DNA of 64,000 nt from UBA6168 sp965222975 (GCA_965222975.1 CBDCVJ010000049.1:62001-126000); one strand, 5' to 3'; positions 18,084-26,795 are shown, counted from the first letter of the stretch. Program-made: numbers and translations. The notes: generated by a model from the letters alone, not told the origin.

Positions 18084-18566
18084 AGTATTGGGTATTAACA
18101 ATTGGTTAAGCTCTTAATATGATTTTTAAAAATTTCCAGCACATCCCGAAAATGAATACTACCTAGGGTAATAATATGAAATTAAATAAATTGGATTTTA
18201 ATTTAATTGATTGAAAACCGACATATGAAATATTTATCATACATCTAATACTCTAAATGCGGTAGCATTCAGTTAAATGAAACTGGAGTGTTCTAAATGT
18301 GAGCAAGACAGGAAATGACTGAGCAGTTTTAAGATGGGATACTTCATTGGCATAATCAAATGTCAAAAATAGACAAGCAGGCCCTATCTTTTATGTTTTG
18401 TTGCGGGGGGGAGCAACTAAAAACTGGAAATTGTAAATGATTTCAATTAGTATGTCATACGCTTTCCAATGAGGTCAAAGGTATCATTTTCAGATTGTTT
18501 ATTCAAACAGTAAGTAAAAATACTTAGAGGTCGTTATTTTTGTTGACATATCAAACCAATTAACTC
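18084..18566. other. Divergent intergenic region upstream of aroE
   Basis: About 480 bp without a convincing gene between the response regulator and aroE. It is AT-rich apart from a G7 run near 18406. A -7-like box is annotated at 18535. I found no tRNA, riboswitch or repeat family member in it. Confidence 0.4.
18535..18542 (+). promoter_or_regulatory. TAnnTTTG -7 box upstream of aroE
   Basis: TATTTTTG matches the Bacteroidota -7 consensus and ends 24 bp before the GTG start at 18567. A TTTG at the proper -33 distance is not present, so the call is tentative. Confidence 0.4.
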
Positions 18567-19325
18567 GTGGAAGAAAAGGACCGAATATTTGGACTCATTG
18601 GGTATCCGCTTTCCCATTCGTTTTCAAAAAAGTATTTTAATGAAAAATTTCAAAGGGAAAACATAAAACACCATAAATACAAGCTTTTCCCTATTGAAAA
18701 GATTAGTCAATTGCCAAAATTGGTGGCATCCAACCCCAATCTATTTGGGTTAAATGTCACCATTCCGTACAAACAATCAGTCATTCCATATTTGGATGAA
18801 ATTGACTTCGAGGCCAAAGCAATCGGCGCTGTAAATGTGATAAAAATCATCAACGGCAAACTTAAAGGGTATAATTCCGATGCTCACGGGTTTGAAATGT
18901 CACTAAATAAATTGCTGGCAGTTAGGGAAAACCAACTTCCCACAATACAAGCCCTCATACTTGGGACTGGAGGTGCTTCCAAGGCAATTGGTTTTGTTTT
19001 GGATAAATTGCAAATCAAACACCAACACGTTTCGAGGTCAAAAAAAGCAAATGGAATTATTTACAGTGAAATAACCGATAACGTCATCCAAAAGCATCAG
19101 TTGATTATCAACTGTACCCCTTTGGGAACCTATCCCAATGTTGGTGAATGTCCTCCGCTTCCGTACAAAATGATCGGCAAAAACCATTTCTTTTACGATC
19201 TGGTCTACAACCCTTTGGAAACACTTTTTCTGAAAAAGGCAAAAGCACAAGGTGCTTCTACCATCAACGGGCTGCCAATGCTACATTTACAAGCAGAACG
19301 ATCTTGGGAAATATGGAGGTATTAG
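18567..19325 (+). CDS. aroE: Shikimate dehydrogenase
   Basis: 252 residues, GTG start. The enzyme reduces 3-dehydroshikimate to shikimate with NADPH in aromatic amino-acid synthesis. Substrate-binding motifs are present: GYPLSHSFSKKYF (Ser pair), NVTIPYKQSVIPYLDEID with the catalytic Lys, and AIGAVNVI. The Rossmann loop is ILGTGGASKAIGFVL. The end has INCTPLGTYPNV, DLVYNPLETLFLKKA and NGLPMLHLQAERSWEIW. Length is slightly short but normal for Bacteroidota. No other aromatic-pathway gene is near. The last codons overlap an inverted repeat that extends downstream to 19419. Confidence 0.93.
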   Translation: MEEKDRIFGLIGYPLSHSFSKKYFNEKFQRENIKHHKYKLFPIEKISQLPKLVASNPNLFGLNVTIPYKQSVIPYLDEIDFEAKAIGAVNVIKIINGKLKGYNSDAHGFEMSLNKLLAVRENQLPTIQALILGTGGASKAIGFVLDKLQIKHQHVSRSKKANGIIYSEITDNVIQKHQLIINCTPLGTYPNVGECPPLPYKMIGKNHFFYDLVYNPLETLFLKKAKAQGASTINGLPMLHLQAERSWEIWRY

Positions 19326-19419
19326 GGTATTATGATATTGGGAAACATGTAATTCCCCGTGCCTAAATAATTAAGTATGAAATTGTTCGCCCTAATACCT
19401 CAATATCGTAATACCTAAT
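19321..19419. repeat. Inverted repeat after aroE
   Basis: ATTAGGGTATTATGATATTG (from 19321) pairs imperfectly with CAATATCGTAATACCTAAT ending near 19419. The left arm covers the aroE stop codon. It could fold as the aroE terminator. The MITE-like element (19419-19555) directly abuts its right arm, and further TAATACCTAATACC follows that element, so the insertion may have split a longer repeat. Confidence 0.5.
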
Positions 19420-19555
19420 TATACTTTGGCACTCTAAAAATAACCGTCCGTTTTCAGGCCTGGGGTTAAAAATCATTCAGAGAGAAGTGTGTTTTTTTCT
19501 CAGGCGTGAAAAACAATGAATGCACACACATAATTTTAAAGTGCCAAAATAGAAC
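19419..19555. repeat. MITE-like element, copy 2
   Basis: 137 bp related to 4828-4970. Ends pair as TATACTTTGGCACT and its near complement in AAAGTGCCAAAATAGAAC. Shared inner blocks in the same order include GTCCGTTTTCAGGCC and GTGAAAAACAATGAATGC. It sits just upstream of rpiB (start 19575) and may contribute to that gene's 5' region. Confidence 0.7.
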
Positions 19556-19574
19556 TAATACCTAATACCAATTT

Positions 19575-20018
19575 ATGAATATAAATACCATCGCCATCGG
19601 CTGCGACCACGCAGGTTTCCCATATAAAAAGAGCATCGTTCGATTATTGAAGAAAAAAGGGATTAATGTCCACGACTACGGCACTGATTCCCCAGAATCA
19701 GTGGACTACCCTGATTTTGTCCATCCTACTGCTACTGATGTTGAAACAGGAAAAGCAGAACTCGGCATTATCTTATGCGGCAGTGGGAACGGCGTTGCTA
19801 TGACGGCCAATAAACACCAAGGCATCCGTGCAGCCCTTTGCTGGAAAATCGAACTCGCAGCTCTTGCCCGTCAACACAACAATGCCAACATGCTGGCCAT
19901 TCCCGTAAGGTTTGTCAGCAAACGGATGGCTTTGGCTATGGTACGTACTTTTCTTGAAAGTGAGTTTGAGGGTGGGCGACATGAAAGGCGGGTAGGGAAA
20001 ATTGCTTGCGCAATTTAA
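19575..20018 (+). CDS. rpiB: Ribose 5-phosphate isomerase B
   Basis: 147 residues. It interconverts ribose 5-phosphate and ribulose 5-phosphate in the pentose phosphate pathway. Family residues are intact: IGCDHAGFPYKKSI at the N-terminus (Asp-His), the anion-hole and catalytic Cys in LCGSGNGVAM, the phosphate-binding NNANMLAIPVRF, and the C-terminal GGRHERRVGKI. Rpe, the next enzyme of the pathway, is also in the window at 47388, though not linked. A strong palindrome (20019-20136) begins right after the stop. A divergent relative is at 42698. Confidence 0.93.
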   Translation: MNINTIAIGCDHAGFPYKKSIVRLLKKKGINVHDYGTDSPESVDYPDFVHPTATDVETGKAELGIILCGSGNGVAMTANKHQGIRAALCWKIELAALARQHNNANMLAIPVRFVSKRMALAMVRTFLESEFEGGRHERRVGKIACAI

Positions 20019-20136
20019 AAAATCATAAATCGTATATCGAATAAATCATACATCAAAGAAATCTGGTAAAAAGAAATTTCGATTTTTAGCAGATTTATCT
20101 GATGTATGATTTATTCGATATACGATTTATGATTTT
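20019..20136. terminator. Perfect 37-bp inverted repeat between convergent rpiB and sensor kinase genes
   Basis: Arms 20019-20055 and 20100-20136 are exact reverse complements (AAAATCATAAATCG.. against ..CGATTTATGATTTT), loop 44 nt. The left arm follows the rpiB stop at once; the right arm contains the last codons and stop of the leftward kinase gene. It should act as a terminator in both directions, and far exceeds the stem length a terminator needs. Confidence 0.75.
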
Positions 20137-21563
20137 GGAAAACGAATGGTAAATGTACTCCCCTCCCCTTCTTTACTATCAAGAGAAATAGTTCCACCAT
20201 GTTTTTCCACCACACTGGCGACATAACTCAACCCCAAGCCATGTCCTTTCACATCATGCCTATCACCACTCGGCACCCGGAAAAACTTTTCGAAAACTTT
20301 TTCTTGAAATTCAGTAGGCACTCCTTTACCATTATCTTGTATACGTAAATTAATCTCATTATCAGAAGAAGATAAATGTATATTGATTTGAGGTTTTTCT
20401 TTTCCGTACTTAATGGCATTGTCCAATAAGTTATAAATGACACTTGTCAAATGGAGGCGATCACCCCGCAATTGGACTGGTTCAGTGTTATTTTCAAAAA
20501 CAACCTCAGCATCATGTTTTTCGAACTGCAACTTCATTGAATTAATTACTCCATTTATCAGTCCGGTCAAATTAATTGTTTCAAATTTTAAATCCAATTC
20601 GGTTTTTTCAAACAAAGACATTTTCAGGACTTTGTCCACTAAAAGGGAAAGCCTGTTTAATTCGTTTCTGGAAATATTAAGGTATTCTTTGGTCCGCTCT
20701 GGATCTTTAAGTCCATCAAAATCCTGCAAAGCTTCAATAGCAACGCCAACGGTAGCAATAGGTGTTTTTAATTCATGAGTAACATTTTGGATAAAATCAT
20801 TTTTTAACTCAGTTAATTTTTGTTGTGCTTTTAAATTTCTAAAAACGGTGAAAAATGCGAGTGAAACAATAGAAAACAAACCTACAGAAAATAAAATCTG
20901 AGGCGTCATTTTCTTAAAAATATATCTATTAAATCCGGACAACTGAACTCCATACCTTTCGCCACTGGCAACGTCAGTATATGTTCCTGTCTCCAATATT
21001 TCAAAACTATCAGACAGTTCGCTTTCCAATTTTATCACCTTATATTTAACTGGCAATTCTGCCAGTTGCATATTTTCCGAAAAACCTTTCTGCAAGCGTT
21101 CCAATACATTGCCCATCCTGTTTTTCAGGAAAATAGAATCTGAAAATTCCACCACCGAATCCATTGCAATCATGATTGACATGGACCCTCTAATATTACT
21201 CAAATTTTCTTTTACACCTTCAGAACGAATGGTAATTTCAAATGAAGTATCCTGAGTTGACAGATCCCTTTTATCATCTAAAAACGCAAACACCATTGAA
21301 GAATCAGACAACCATTCTCTATGGTGTCCATGTGTTTGAAAATGGGAAGTGGTATCCGACCATATAGCTTTTTTATTAAATAAAAGCCGCTCCATCATTT
21401 TCCCTTCTGCCCCTCTTATCGAATTGACGAATACATAACCCGTTTCTTTTTTAAGTTCCGCTACTTCATTTTCAAATGTTTTTTTTAAAAACAAAAACAA
21501 GAAAACCGCCAACGCCAGAAGGCTGGATATCATCAGGAATATGGGCAATTGGTGACGGTTCAA
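20127..21563 (-). CDS. Sensor histidine kinase (two TM segments, HisKA + HATPase_c)
   Basis: Membrane two-component kinase. I favour a TTG start at 21563 giving MNRHQLPIFLMISSLLALAV; a frame is open to 21695, but the promoter of the divergent gene (TACATTTG) lies at that point and the added residues do not look like a protein start. TM1 about 8-27, a periplasmic sensor region of about 230 residues, TM2 (ILFSVGLFSIVSLAFFTVF), then HisKA with the phosphorylated His in NVTHELKTPIATVG and the ATP-binding N, G1, F and G2 boxes (LLDNAIKYG, IQDNGKGV, FEKFFRV, GHGLGLSYV). No response regulator is adjacent. It is divergent from the GLPGLI gene, and may sense envelope state. Confidence 0.86.
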   Translation of the reverse strand: MNRHQLPIFLMISSLLALAVFLFLFLKKTFENEVAELKKETGYVFVNSIRGAEGKMMERLLFNKKAIWSDTTSHFQTHGHHREWLSDSSMVFAFLDDKRDLSTQDTSFEITIRSEGVKENLSNIRGSMSIMIAMDSVVEFSDSIFLKNRMGNVLERLQKGFSENMQLAELPVKYKVIKLESELSDSFEILETGTYTDVASGERYGVQLSGFNRYIFKKMTPQILFSVGLFSIVSLAFFTVFRNLKAQQKLTELKNDFIQNVTHELKTPIATVGVAIEALQDFDGLKDPERTKEYLNISRNELNRLSLLVDKVLKMSLFEKTELDLKFETINLTGLINGVINSMKLQFEKHDAEVVFENNTEPVQLRGDRLHLTSVIYNLLDNAIKYGKEKPQINIHLSSSDNEINLRIQDNGKGVPTEFQEKVFEKFFRVPSGDRHDVKGHGLGLSYVASVVEKHGGTISLDSKEGEGSTFTIRFPKS

Positions 21564-21694
21564 ATTATTTTTTATTAACAATACTAAAGTTTGCTGCAGC
21601 AAAGGTAAGCTAATAATTAATGTACATCCGGCCCAATTAACCTTAATTAACATTAGATCAAGGTTGGTTAACCTAAGCTCTATAAATAGCAGCA

Positions 21695-21702
21695 TACATT
21701 TG
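21695..21702 (+). promoter_or_regulatory. TAnnTTTG -7 box for the GLPGLI gene
   Basis: TACATTTG, an exact match to the Bacteroidota -7 box, 40 bp upstream of the ATG at 21743. The closest TTG on the -33 side (21664-21666) is about 28 bp away, longer than the usual spacer. The box also helps reject a long N-terminus for the divergent kinase gene. Confidence 0.5.
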
Positions 21703-21742
21703 CAGCAGCAATTTTAATTTATTCATTCAAAAAATAAAAAAA

Positions 21743-22501
21743 ATGAAATCAACCATTTTATTTCTTGCATTTTTCTTACCAATATTTTCTTTCGCCCAGC
21801 AGACCGAAGGCGAAGTAATTTATACCGAAACCATTAAGTTCACCCTTGACCTGCCAGAAGACATGGCCCAAGAAATGAAGGACAAAATACCCAGTTCGCA
21901 ATCCGTTAGCAAAAGCCTGAAATTCAACGAAAAAGCTTCCCTATACAGCAATTGGGAGGCTGACGAAACTGAAGATGTGGAAGTGGAACACAGTACCAAT
22001 GATGGGATGCAATTCAAAATGAAAATTGACAGGCCAGAAAACACCTATTATGCTGACCATGAAAATGGCACTTTTATTAACAGTCAAGAATTTTTTGGCC
22101 GCATGTTTCTGATAAACGGAGGATCAGAACATTGTCAATGGAAACTGACTGGTGAGCAAAAAAAAGTAAACGATTATGTCTGCCAAAAAGCCACTTGCAC
22201 GGATAAAGAGGAGGAAATAACAGCTTGGTTCACTCCCCAAATCCCTGTCTCAACCGGCCCTTCCGGATATGGTGGATTGCCAGGTCTCATATTAGAAATA
22301 GATGTCAATAATGGTGAACGCATTTTCTCTGCCACGAAAATTAATTTAAAGCAATTAGAAAAGAATGCCATCGCTGCACCCGAAAAAGGTAAAAAAGTCT
22401 CCAAAGAAGAATTCAAAAAAATAAGGGACGAAAAAATGAAAGAAATGAATGCCGAAATGGGCGGGTCAGGAGGAGCTATGAAGGTTATCATCAGAAATTA
22501 G
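21743..22501 (+). CDS. GLPGLI family protein
   Basis: 252 residues. Signal peptide about 1-18 (FLPIFSFAQ). The family name motif is present as GYGGLPGLILEIDV (about residues 173-186), after the usual CQKATCTDKEEEITAWFTPQIPVSTGP. The C-terminal third is Lys/Glu-rich (SKEEFKKIRDEKMKEM), ending GAMKVIIRN. GLPGLI proteins are found only in Bacteroidota, are exported, and often neighbour outer-membrane barrels, as here. Function is unknown; the pairing suggests they work at the outer membrane. Confidence 0.92.
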   Translation: MKSTILFLAFFLPIFSFAQQTEGEVIYTETIKFTLDLPEDMAQEMKDKIPSSQSVSKSLKFNEKASLYSNWEADETEDVEVEHSTNDGMQFKMKIDRPENTYYADHENGTFINSQEFFGRMFLINGGSEHCQWKLTGEQKKVNDYVCQKATCTDKEEEITAWFTPQIPVSTGPSGYGGLPGLILEIDVNNGERIFSATKINLKQLEKNAIAAPEKGKKVSKEEFKKIRDEKMKEMNAEMGGSGGAMKVIIRN

Positions 22502-22503
22502 AG

Positions 22504-22612
22504 AATTGGAAATTGGTGAGTTTGGCGAATTGGTTGACTTAACAATGGAAGTTTTAGCATAACATTTTCAGTATTTTATTCCCCCAGTTTGCCAATTCAC
22601 CAACTTCCAATT
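22504..22612. repeat. AATTGG palindrome between the GLPGLI and barrel genes
   Basis: Arm 22504-22533 (AATTGGAAATTGGTGAGTTT..) pairs with 22585-22612 (..AATTCACCAACTTCCAATT), starting 3 bp after the stop. It may weaken read-through into the barrel gene at 22651. Confidence 0.5.
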
Positions 22613-22650
22613 TTTTACCTGTTCCCTGTTTCATCAATTCACCAATTAAA

Positions 22651-25506
22651 ATGAAAAGAAATCATCCGACTTTTTTTTTATCCGCTCTCCTCTTATTTTT
22701 TTCCATAAATATAAATGCACAAAAAAACAGTATTGCAGGAGCAGTCACCGATTCCATTGGGATAGGATTGCCTGCGGCATCAATTGCATTGATGCAAGCA
22801 CAAGATTCCGTTTTGTCTTCTTTTGGTATTACCGACAATGAAGGCCGGTTTGAAATAAAAAGGGTAATTGCTGGAGACTACCTAATGCAAGTGACCTATG
22901 TAGGATATGAAACTAAATGGCTGCCTGTGGAAATTACTGAAACTACAGGGAAAAAAGATGTAGGTAGAATTATCCTTTCACCAGCCAGCGAAACTTTAAA
23001 TGAAGTTGAAGTGAAAGCCGAACATGTTCCATTGAGTATGCGGAACGATACACTGATTTATAATGCAGATGCATTTAAAACGCAGCCCGGTTCAGTTGTG
23101 GAAGATTTATTGAAAAAATTACCCGGCGTGGAAGTCGAACGGGACGGTACTATTAGGGCGCAAGGGGAAACCGTGCAAAATGTTTTAGTGGATGGAAAAG
23201 AATTTTTTGGAAATGACCCAAAAATAGCGACAAAAAACCTCCCTGCCGATGCAGTAGATCAAGTAGAAGTTTTTGATAAAAAATCAGACATGGCTGAGTT
23301 CACCGGCATTGAAGACGGGCGGGATACAAAGACTATTAATTTGGAATTAAAAGATGGAAAAAAGAATGGCTATTTCGGAAATGCAAGCGCCGGAGGAGGA
23401 GCTATGGAAATGCAAGAAAGCGATATTAAATATGACCGTTACGAAGGAAAATTCAACATCAACCGCTTTTCTGGGAAAAGCCAAATTTCCGCCATTGGCA
23501 TGCTGAACAATACCAACCAACAAGGCTTTTCATTTAATGAATACATCCGTTTCATGGGTGGCCTTTCCAGTTTTATGTCGGGCGGAGGAAGCGGCGGTGG
23601 GCGGATGCGTTTATCATTTGACCCAATGAGCATGGGCATTCCCATGGAAGGTGGTGGCCTAGACCAAGGATTCACAACCACTTCAGCAGTTGGCCTAAAT
23701 TTCAATCATGACTTTACTAAAAAGACTAAATTAAGCGCCAGTTATTTTTTCAGCGACATCGAAAACGACCTAGGCCGTTTGGCAACAAAAGAAAACTTGC
23801 TGGGCGAAAACAATTTCACCAGTGAGGACACCGAACAGCGATTGAGCAAGAACAGAAACCACCGCCTCAATGCTACTTTGCGCCACGAAATAGATTCTTT
23901 TCAAAATATAATAATAAGGGCCAACGCTGGTTTTAATGAAGCTGGGTTAGGGAGTATAGGCTCCGCAAAAACTTTTGGAACAGGTGGTTTATTGCAAAAT
24001 GAAAGTAGTCGTGATTACATTGCCAATAGTGATAATTTCAATATTTCTTCCAACCTTACTTACCGTCGCCGATTCCGGCAAAAAGGGCGGGCATTTGTAG
24101 CTACCCTAGCTTATGGTTTAGAAGAGGAAGACAGGAAAGGTTCGCTAATATCAAATAATATTTTCCATGAAAATAATGGAAATACCGTGGAGGAAAATAC
24201 CGACCAAAAACAGCTGTTCAGCGACGATGCAAATAGCTATGGTATTAATTTAACTTTTACCGAACCTGTTGGAAAAATAACCAGTAAAAAAGGTCAGTAT
24301 TTATCCTTTAGCGCTTCCCGCCAAAATTATAGCAATAAAACACGAAAGGAATTTTTTGATAATGAAATAAACGGAGAAATTTTAAACACGGATCTCAGCA
24401 ATCGGTATGACCGGGAATATATTTATGACCGGGGGGGAATGAATTTAATGGTAAACCGAAAAAAATATAATCTGACTTTTGGGGCTGATATTCAGCACTC
24501 CAGATTAAAAGGGAATTTGTTGGATGAAGATATACCGCTTAATAAAGAATTCACCAGAGTATTGCCAAGTCTATTTTTGGATTATGAATTTGGGACAAGC
24601 CGTCATTTTAATATCGAATATATGACGAGTTTGCGTGAACCCTCTTTGGAACAATTGCAGCCATTGGTTGATAATTCTGATCCGATAAATGTATATTCCG
24701 GCAATCCAGATTTAAGACCAGAATACATGCACCTTTTGGAAGGGCGCTTTATGTTGTTCGACCAATTCACGTTTACCAGTTTATTTGCCAATTTAAGAGC
24801 CAGTTACACGAAAGATCGCATCACCAATTCCAGTACAGTTGATTCTCTTTTCCGGCAATTTATTCAACCGGTGAATGTTGCTCATGATTACAACCTGAAC
24901 GGCGGATTTCAATTTAGTACGCCCATAAGGCCTATTAAAACTAATATTAAATTGAGCTACAGCTCAACATGGAATAAAGGAATATTATTTGTCAATAATA
25001 TCGAAAATGATGTGCAACGCCAAAGGCATTCCATCAGGCTCTCATTTGACAATAGAAAAAAAGACGTGGTTGATTTTACCGTGGGTGGAAGAATTTCATT
25101 TAATAAAACTAATTATTCCGTCAGTGAAAATTTGAATCAAAATTTTATTGACCAAAAATTTTATTCCGACCTGATTATTTTACCAACGGATAAATGGGAA
25201 TTTTCGAGCAGTATAGACTACACCATTTATTCTGCTGAAACATTTGGAGAAAAAAGAACAGTGCCAATTTGGAAGGCCAGCCTCACCCGTTATATTTTAA
25301 AAAATAAAAAAGGTCGTCTTTCTCTTTCTGCTTATGATATTTTAAATAAAAATATCGGCATCAACCGGAACAGTCAATTAAATTATGTGCAGGAAGAACG
25401 CATCCGTTCATTGGGAAGACATGTTATGCTGAATTTTGCTTATTCGATTTCCGGGTTTAAAAAAGAGAGTGGAGGGATTGAGATTTCGATTGATCAGGAA
25501 AGGTAA
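22651..25506 (+). CDS. Outer-membrane beta-barrel protein, TonB-receptor-like with CarboxypepD-regulatory domain
   Basis: 951 residues. Signal peptide about 1-23. Residues 24-115 are the carboxypeptidase-regulatory-like beta sandwich (AGAVTDSIGIGLPAASIAL .. YVGYETKWLPVEI). A plug-like region follows (LNEVEVKAE, SVVEDLLKKLPGVEVERDG, VLVDGKEFFGNDPKIATKNL), and the rest is a large beta-barrel (outer-membrane protein beta-barrel family 3). No classical C-terminal aromatic end is seen. In this family many members are not nutrient importers of known type. It follows the GLPGLI gene by 149 bp in the same direction, a pairing common in the phylum. A strong terminator lies downstream (25512-25590). 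Confidence 0.88.
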   Translation: MKRNHPTFFLSALLLFFSININAQKNSIAGAVTDSIGIGLPAASIALMQAQDSVLSSFGITDNEGRFEIKRVIAGDYLMQVTYVGYETKWLPVEITETTGKKDVGRIILSPASETLNEVEVKAEHVPLSMRNDTLIYNADAFKTQPGSVVEDLLKKLPGVEVERDGTIRAQGETVQNVLVDGKEFFGNDPKIATKNLPADAVDQVEVFDKKSDMAEFTGIEDGRDTKTINLELKDGKKNGYFGNASAGGGAMEMQESDIKYDRYEGKFNINRFSGKSQISAIGMLNNTNQQGFSFNEYIRFMGGLSSFMSGGGSGGGRMRLSFDPMSMGIPMEGGGLDQGFTTTSAVGLNFNHDFTKKTKLSASYFFSDIENDLGRLATKENLLGENNFTSEDTEQRLSKNRNHRLNATLRHEIDSFQNIIIRANAGFNEAGLGSIGSAKTFGTGGLLQNESSRDYIANSDNFNISSNLTYRRRFRQKGRAFVATLAYGLEEEDRKGSLISNNIFHENNGNTVEENTDQKQLFSDDANSYGINLTFTEPVGKITSKKGQYLSFSASRQNYSNKTRKEFFDNEINGEILNTDLSNRYDREYIYDRGGMNLMVNRKKYNLTFGADIQHSRLKGNLLDEDIPLNKEFTRVLPSLFLDYEFGTSRHFNIEYMTSLREPSLEQLQPLVDNSDPINVYSGNPDLRPEYMHLLEGRFMLFDQFTFTSLFANLRASYTKDRITNSSTVDSLFRQFIQPVNVAHDYNLNGGFQFSTPIRPIKTNIKLSYSSTWNKGILFVNNIENDVQRQRHSIRLSFDNRKKDVVDFTVGGRISFNKTNYSVSENLNQNFIDQKFYSDLIILPTDKWEFSSSIDYTIYSAETFGEKRTVPIWKASLTRYILKNKKGRLSLSAYDILNKNIGINRNSQLNYVQEERIRSLGRHVMLNFAYSISGFKKESGGIEISIDQER

Positions 25507-25511
25507 AACGA

Positions 25512-25590
25512 ATTCAAATGAAAATTCAAACCCAAAAACACCCCGGCCTGAGTTCAGGCCGGGGTGTTTTTGAATTTTCATTTGAATTTG
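25512..25590. terminator. Very long hairpin terminator
   Basis: The core ACACCCCGGCCTGA / TCAGGCCGGGGTGT (loop GT) is extended outwards by AAATTCAAATGAAAATTCAAA against TTTGAATTTTCATTTGAATTT (each described here in part), with one small bulge. The GC core is followed by TTTTTG. It separates the barrel gene from the Uma2 gene. Confidence 0.85.
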
Positions 25591-25598
25591 TTTTTGTT

Positions 25599-25606
25599 TA
25601 TTTTTG
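25599..25606 (+). promoter_or_regulatory. TAnnTTTG -7 box for the Uma2 gene
   Basis: TATTTTTG, 17 bp upstream of the ATG at 25624 and just after the terminator hairpin. TTTG boxes lie upstream within the hairpin arm but not at the ideal distance. Confidence 0.45.
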
Positions 25607-25623
25607 TATCAAAATCAATCCAG

Positions 25624-26178
25624 ATGGTACAAGTAGAAAGGTTATTGTTTACGGTAGATGATTATTACAAAATGCTTGATGACGGTATCATCAAACCCAC
25701 TGACCGTGTGGAACTTATAAAAGGAGAAATCATTAAAATGAGCCCAATAAGAAGCCCTCACTCAGGAATGGCCAATCTCTTAGCCGAAGAATTGATGACA
25801 AATGTCAGAGGCAGATACAACGTCGCCGTTCAAAACCCGGTAAGAATAAGTGACTCTTCTGAACCAGAACCTGATCTTTCCGTCTTAAAATACAGGAAAG
25901 ATAGATACAGCCTACGGCATCCCCGACCAAAAGATGTCTTTTTGATAATTGAAGTGGCTGATACTACTTTACAAAAGGACAGGGAAATTAAAGAACCACT
26001 TTATGCAGATGCCAATATCCAAGAATATTGGATTGTGAATTTACAAGAACATCAAATTGAAGTCTTCAAAAATCCAAGAAATGGTAATTACCAAGAAAAA
26101 ATAATTGTAAAAGAAGGAGAAAAAGTGGTTTGTACACAAATTAATTTCACGCTTGACACTGCTGAAATTTTCTTCTAA
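25624..26178 (+). CDS. Uma2 family endonuclease-fold protein (copy 1)
   Basis: 184 residues from the ATG at 25624 (MVQVERLLFTVDDYYKML); an open frame from 25564 would read through the terminator hairpin and is rejected. The PD-(D/E)XK-like core of the Uma2 (DUF820) family is visible: RVELIKGEIIKMSP, then EPEPDLSVLKY (Asp) and VFLIIEVADTTLQKDREIK (Glu and Lys), followed by KEPLYADANIQEYWIV. Uma2 proteins are abundant in cyanobacteria and some Bacteroidota; a nuclease role is predicted, not shown. The next gene starts 5 bp after the stop, so the two are likely one transcript. Confidence 0.88.
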   Translation: MVQVERLLFTVDDYYKMLDDGIIKPTDRVELIKGEIIKMSPIRSPHSGMANLLAEELMTNVRGRYNVAVQNPVRISDSSEPEPDLSVLKYRKDRYSLRHPRPKDVFLIIEVADTTLQKDREIKEPLYADANIQEYWIVNLQEHQIEVFKNPRNGNYQEKIIVKEGEKVVCTQINFTLDTAEIFF

Positions 26179-26183
26179 TCTAT

Positions 26184-26624
26184 ATGACCGAAGACGCATT
26201 ATACCCTATCTCAGAAGCAGAACAGCTAATTAAAAATTTCCTCGAATGCAAATTGGCAAAAGGGGAATTTTCTCACGAAGCCCACCTTATTACTGCTTTA
26301 TACCTTTTGTCAAAACACGGCGATAATACCCTGCCCATCATTCGTCAACATTTAAAAGATTATTTGAAATCCATCGGTGTGGAAAGCACCGATACGAGTG
26401 GCTATCATGAAACCTTGACCGTATTTTGGCTTTGGCGTATAAAAAAACAATTTGCCGATAAAAATGGAAAAGTACATTGGAACCAGAATATAGTTGATGA
26501 ATTGGTGGACGACTTCGAAATAACGGAGCGCAATATATGGCTGGAGTATTATTCCAAAGAATTAATGATGTCGGTTGAAGCGAGGAAAAAATTTGTGGAA
26601 CCGGATATTAAACCGCTTGATTAA
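26184..26624 (+). CDS. Conserved hypothetical protein with HEAHL and GYHET motifs
   Basis: 146 residues. No named domain known to me, but the motif pair FSHEAHLITALYLL (about 31-44) and DTSGYHETLTVFWL (about 72-85) is one I associate with a widespread small conserved family. The His and Glu residues of both motifs could bind a metal. The middle (IIRQHLKDYLKSIGVES) looks helical. It begins 5 bp after the Uma2 gene. Any joint role with Uma2 is unproven. Confidence 0.6.
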   Translation: MTEDALYPISEAEQLIKNFLECKLAKGEFSHEAHLITALYLLSKHGDNTLPIIRQHLKDYLKSIGVESTDTSGYHETLTVFWLWRIKKQFADKNGKVHWNQNIVDELVDDFEITERNIWLEYYSKELMMSVEARKKFVEPDIKPLD

Positions 26625-26649
26625 TAAGGGTTTTCTAATTAAATTTTAT

Positions 26650-26795
26650 GAGGGGTTGGCATAAATAATAGCCAATAAATCGTGGTTTTTAGGCCACAAA
26701 GACACAAAGTTTTCAATTCATGAATTATTCATCTTTGTGTCTTCGTGCCTTTGTGGCTGATAATCAACTATTTGAATTATGCCCACTCCTCAATT
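26650..26795 (+). repeat. Dispersed 'CTTTGTGG' palindromic repeat, copy 2
   Basis: Near-identical, in opposite orientation, to 6183-6341. The centre GGCCACAAAGACACAAAG pairs with CTTTGTGTCTTCGTGCC..TTTGTGGC around the spacer CAATTCATGAATTATTCAT. It fills most of the gap between the gene at 26184 and the thioredoxin-like gene at 26995. Confidence 0.85.

Noticed and set aside
18084..18566. tRNA or riboswitch in the long gap upstream of aroE
   Set aside because: Read on both strands; no cloverleaf, CCA end or known riboswitch core could be found.
17400..21563. Response regulator at 17400 and kinase at 20127 as a two-component pair
   Set aside because: They are separated by aroE and rpiB, and a HisKA kinase does not normally pair with a NarL-type regulator.
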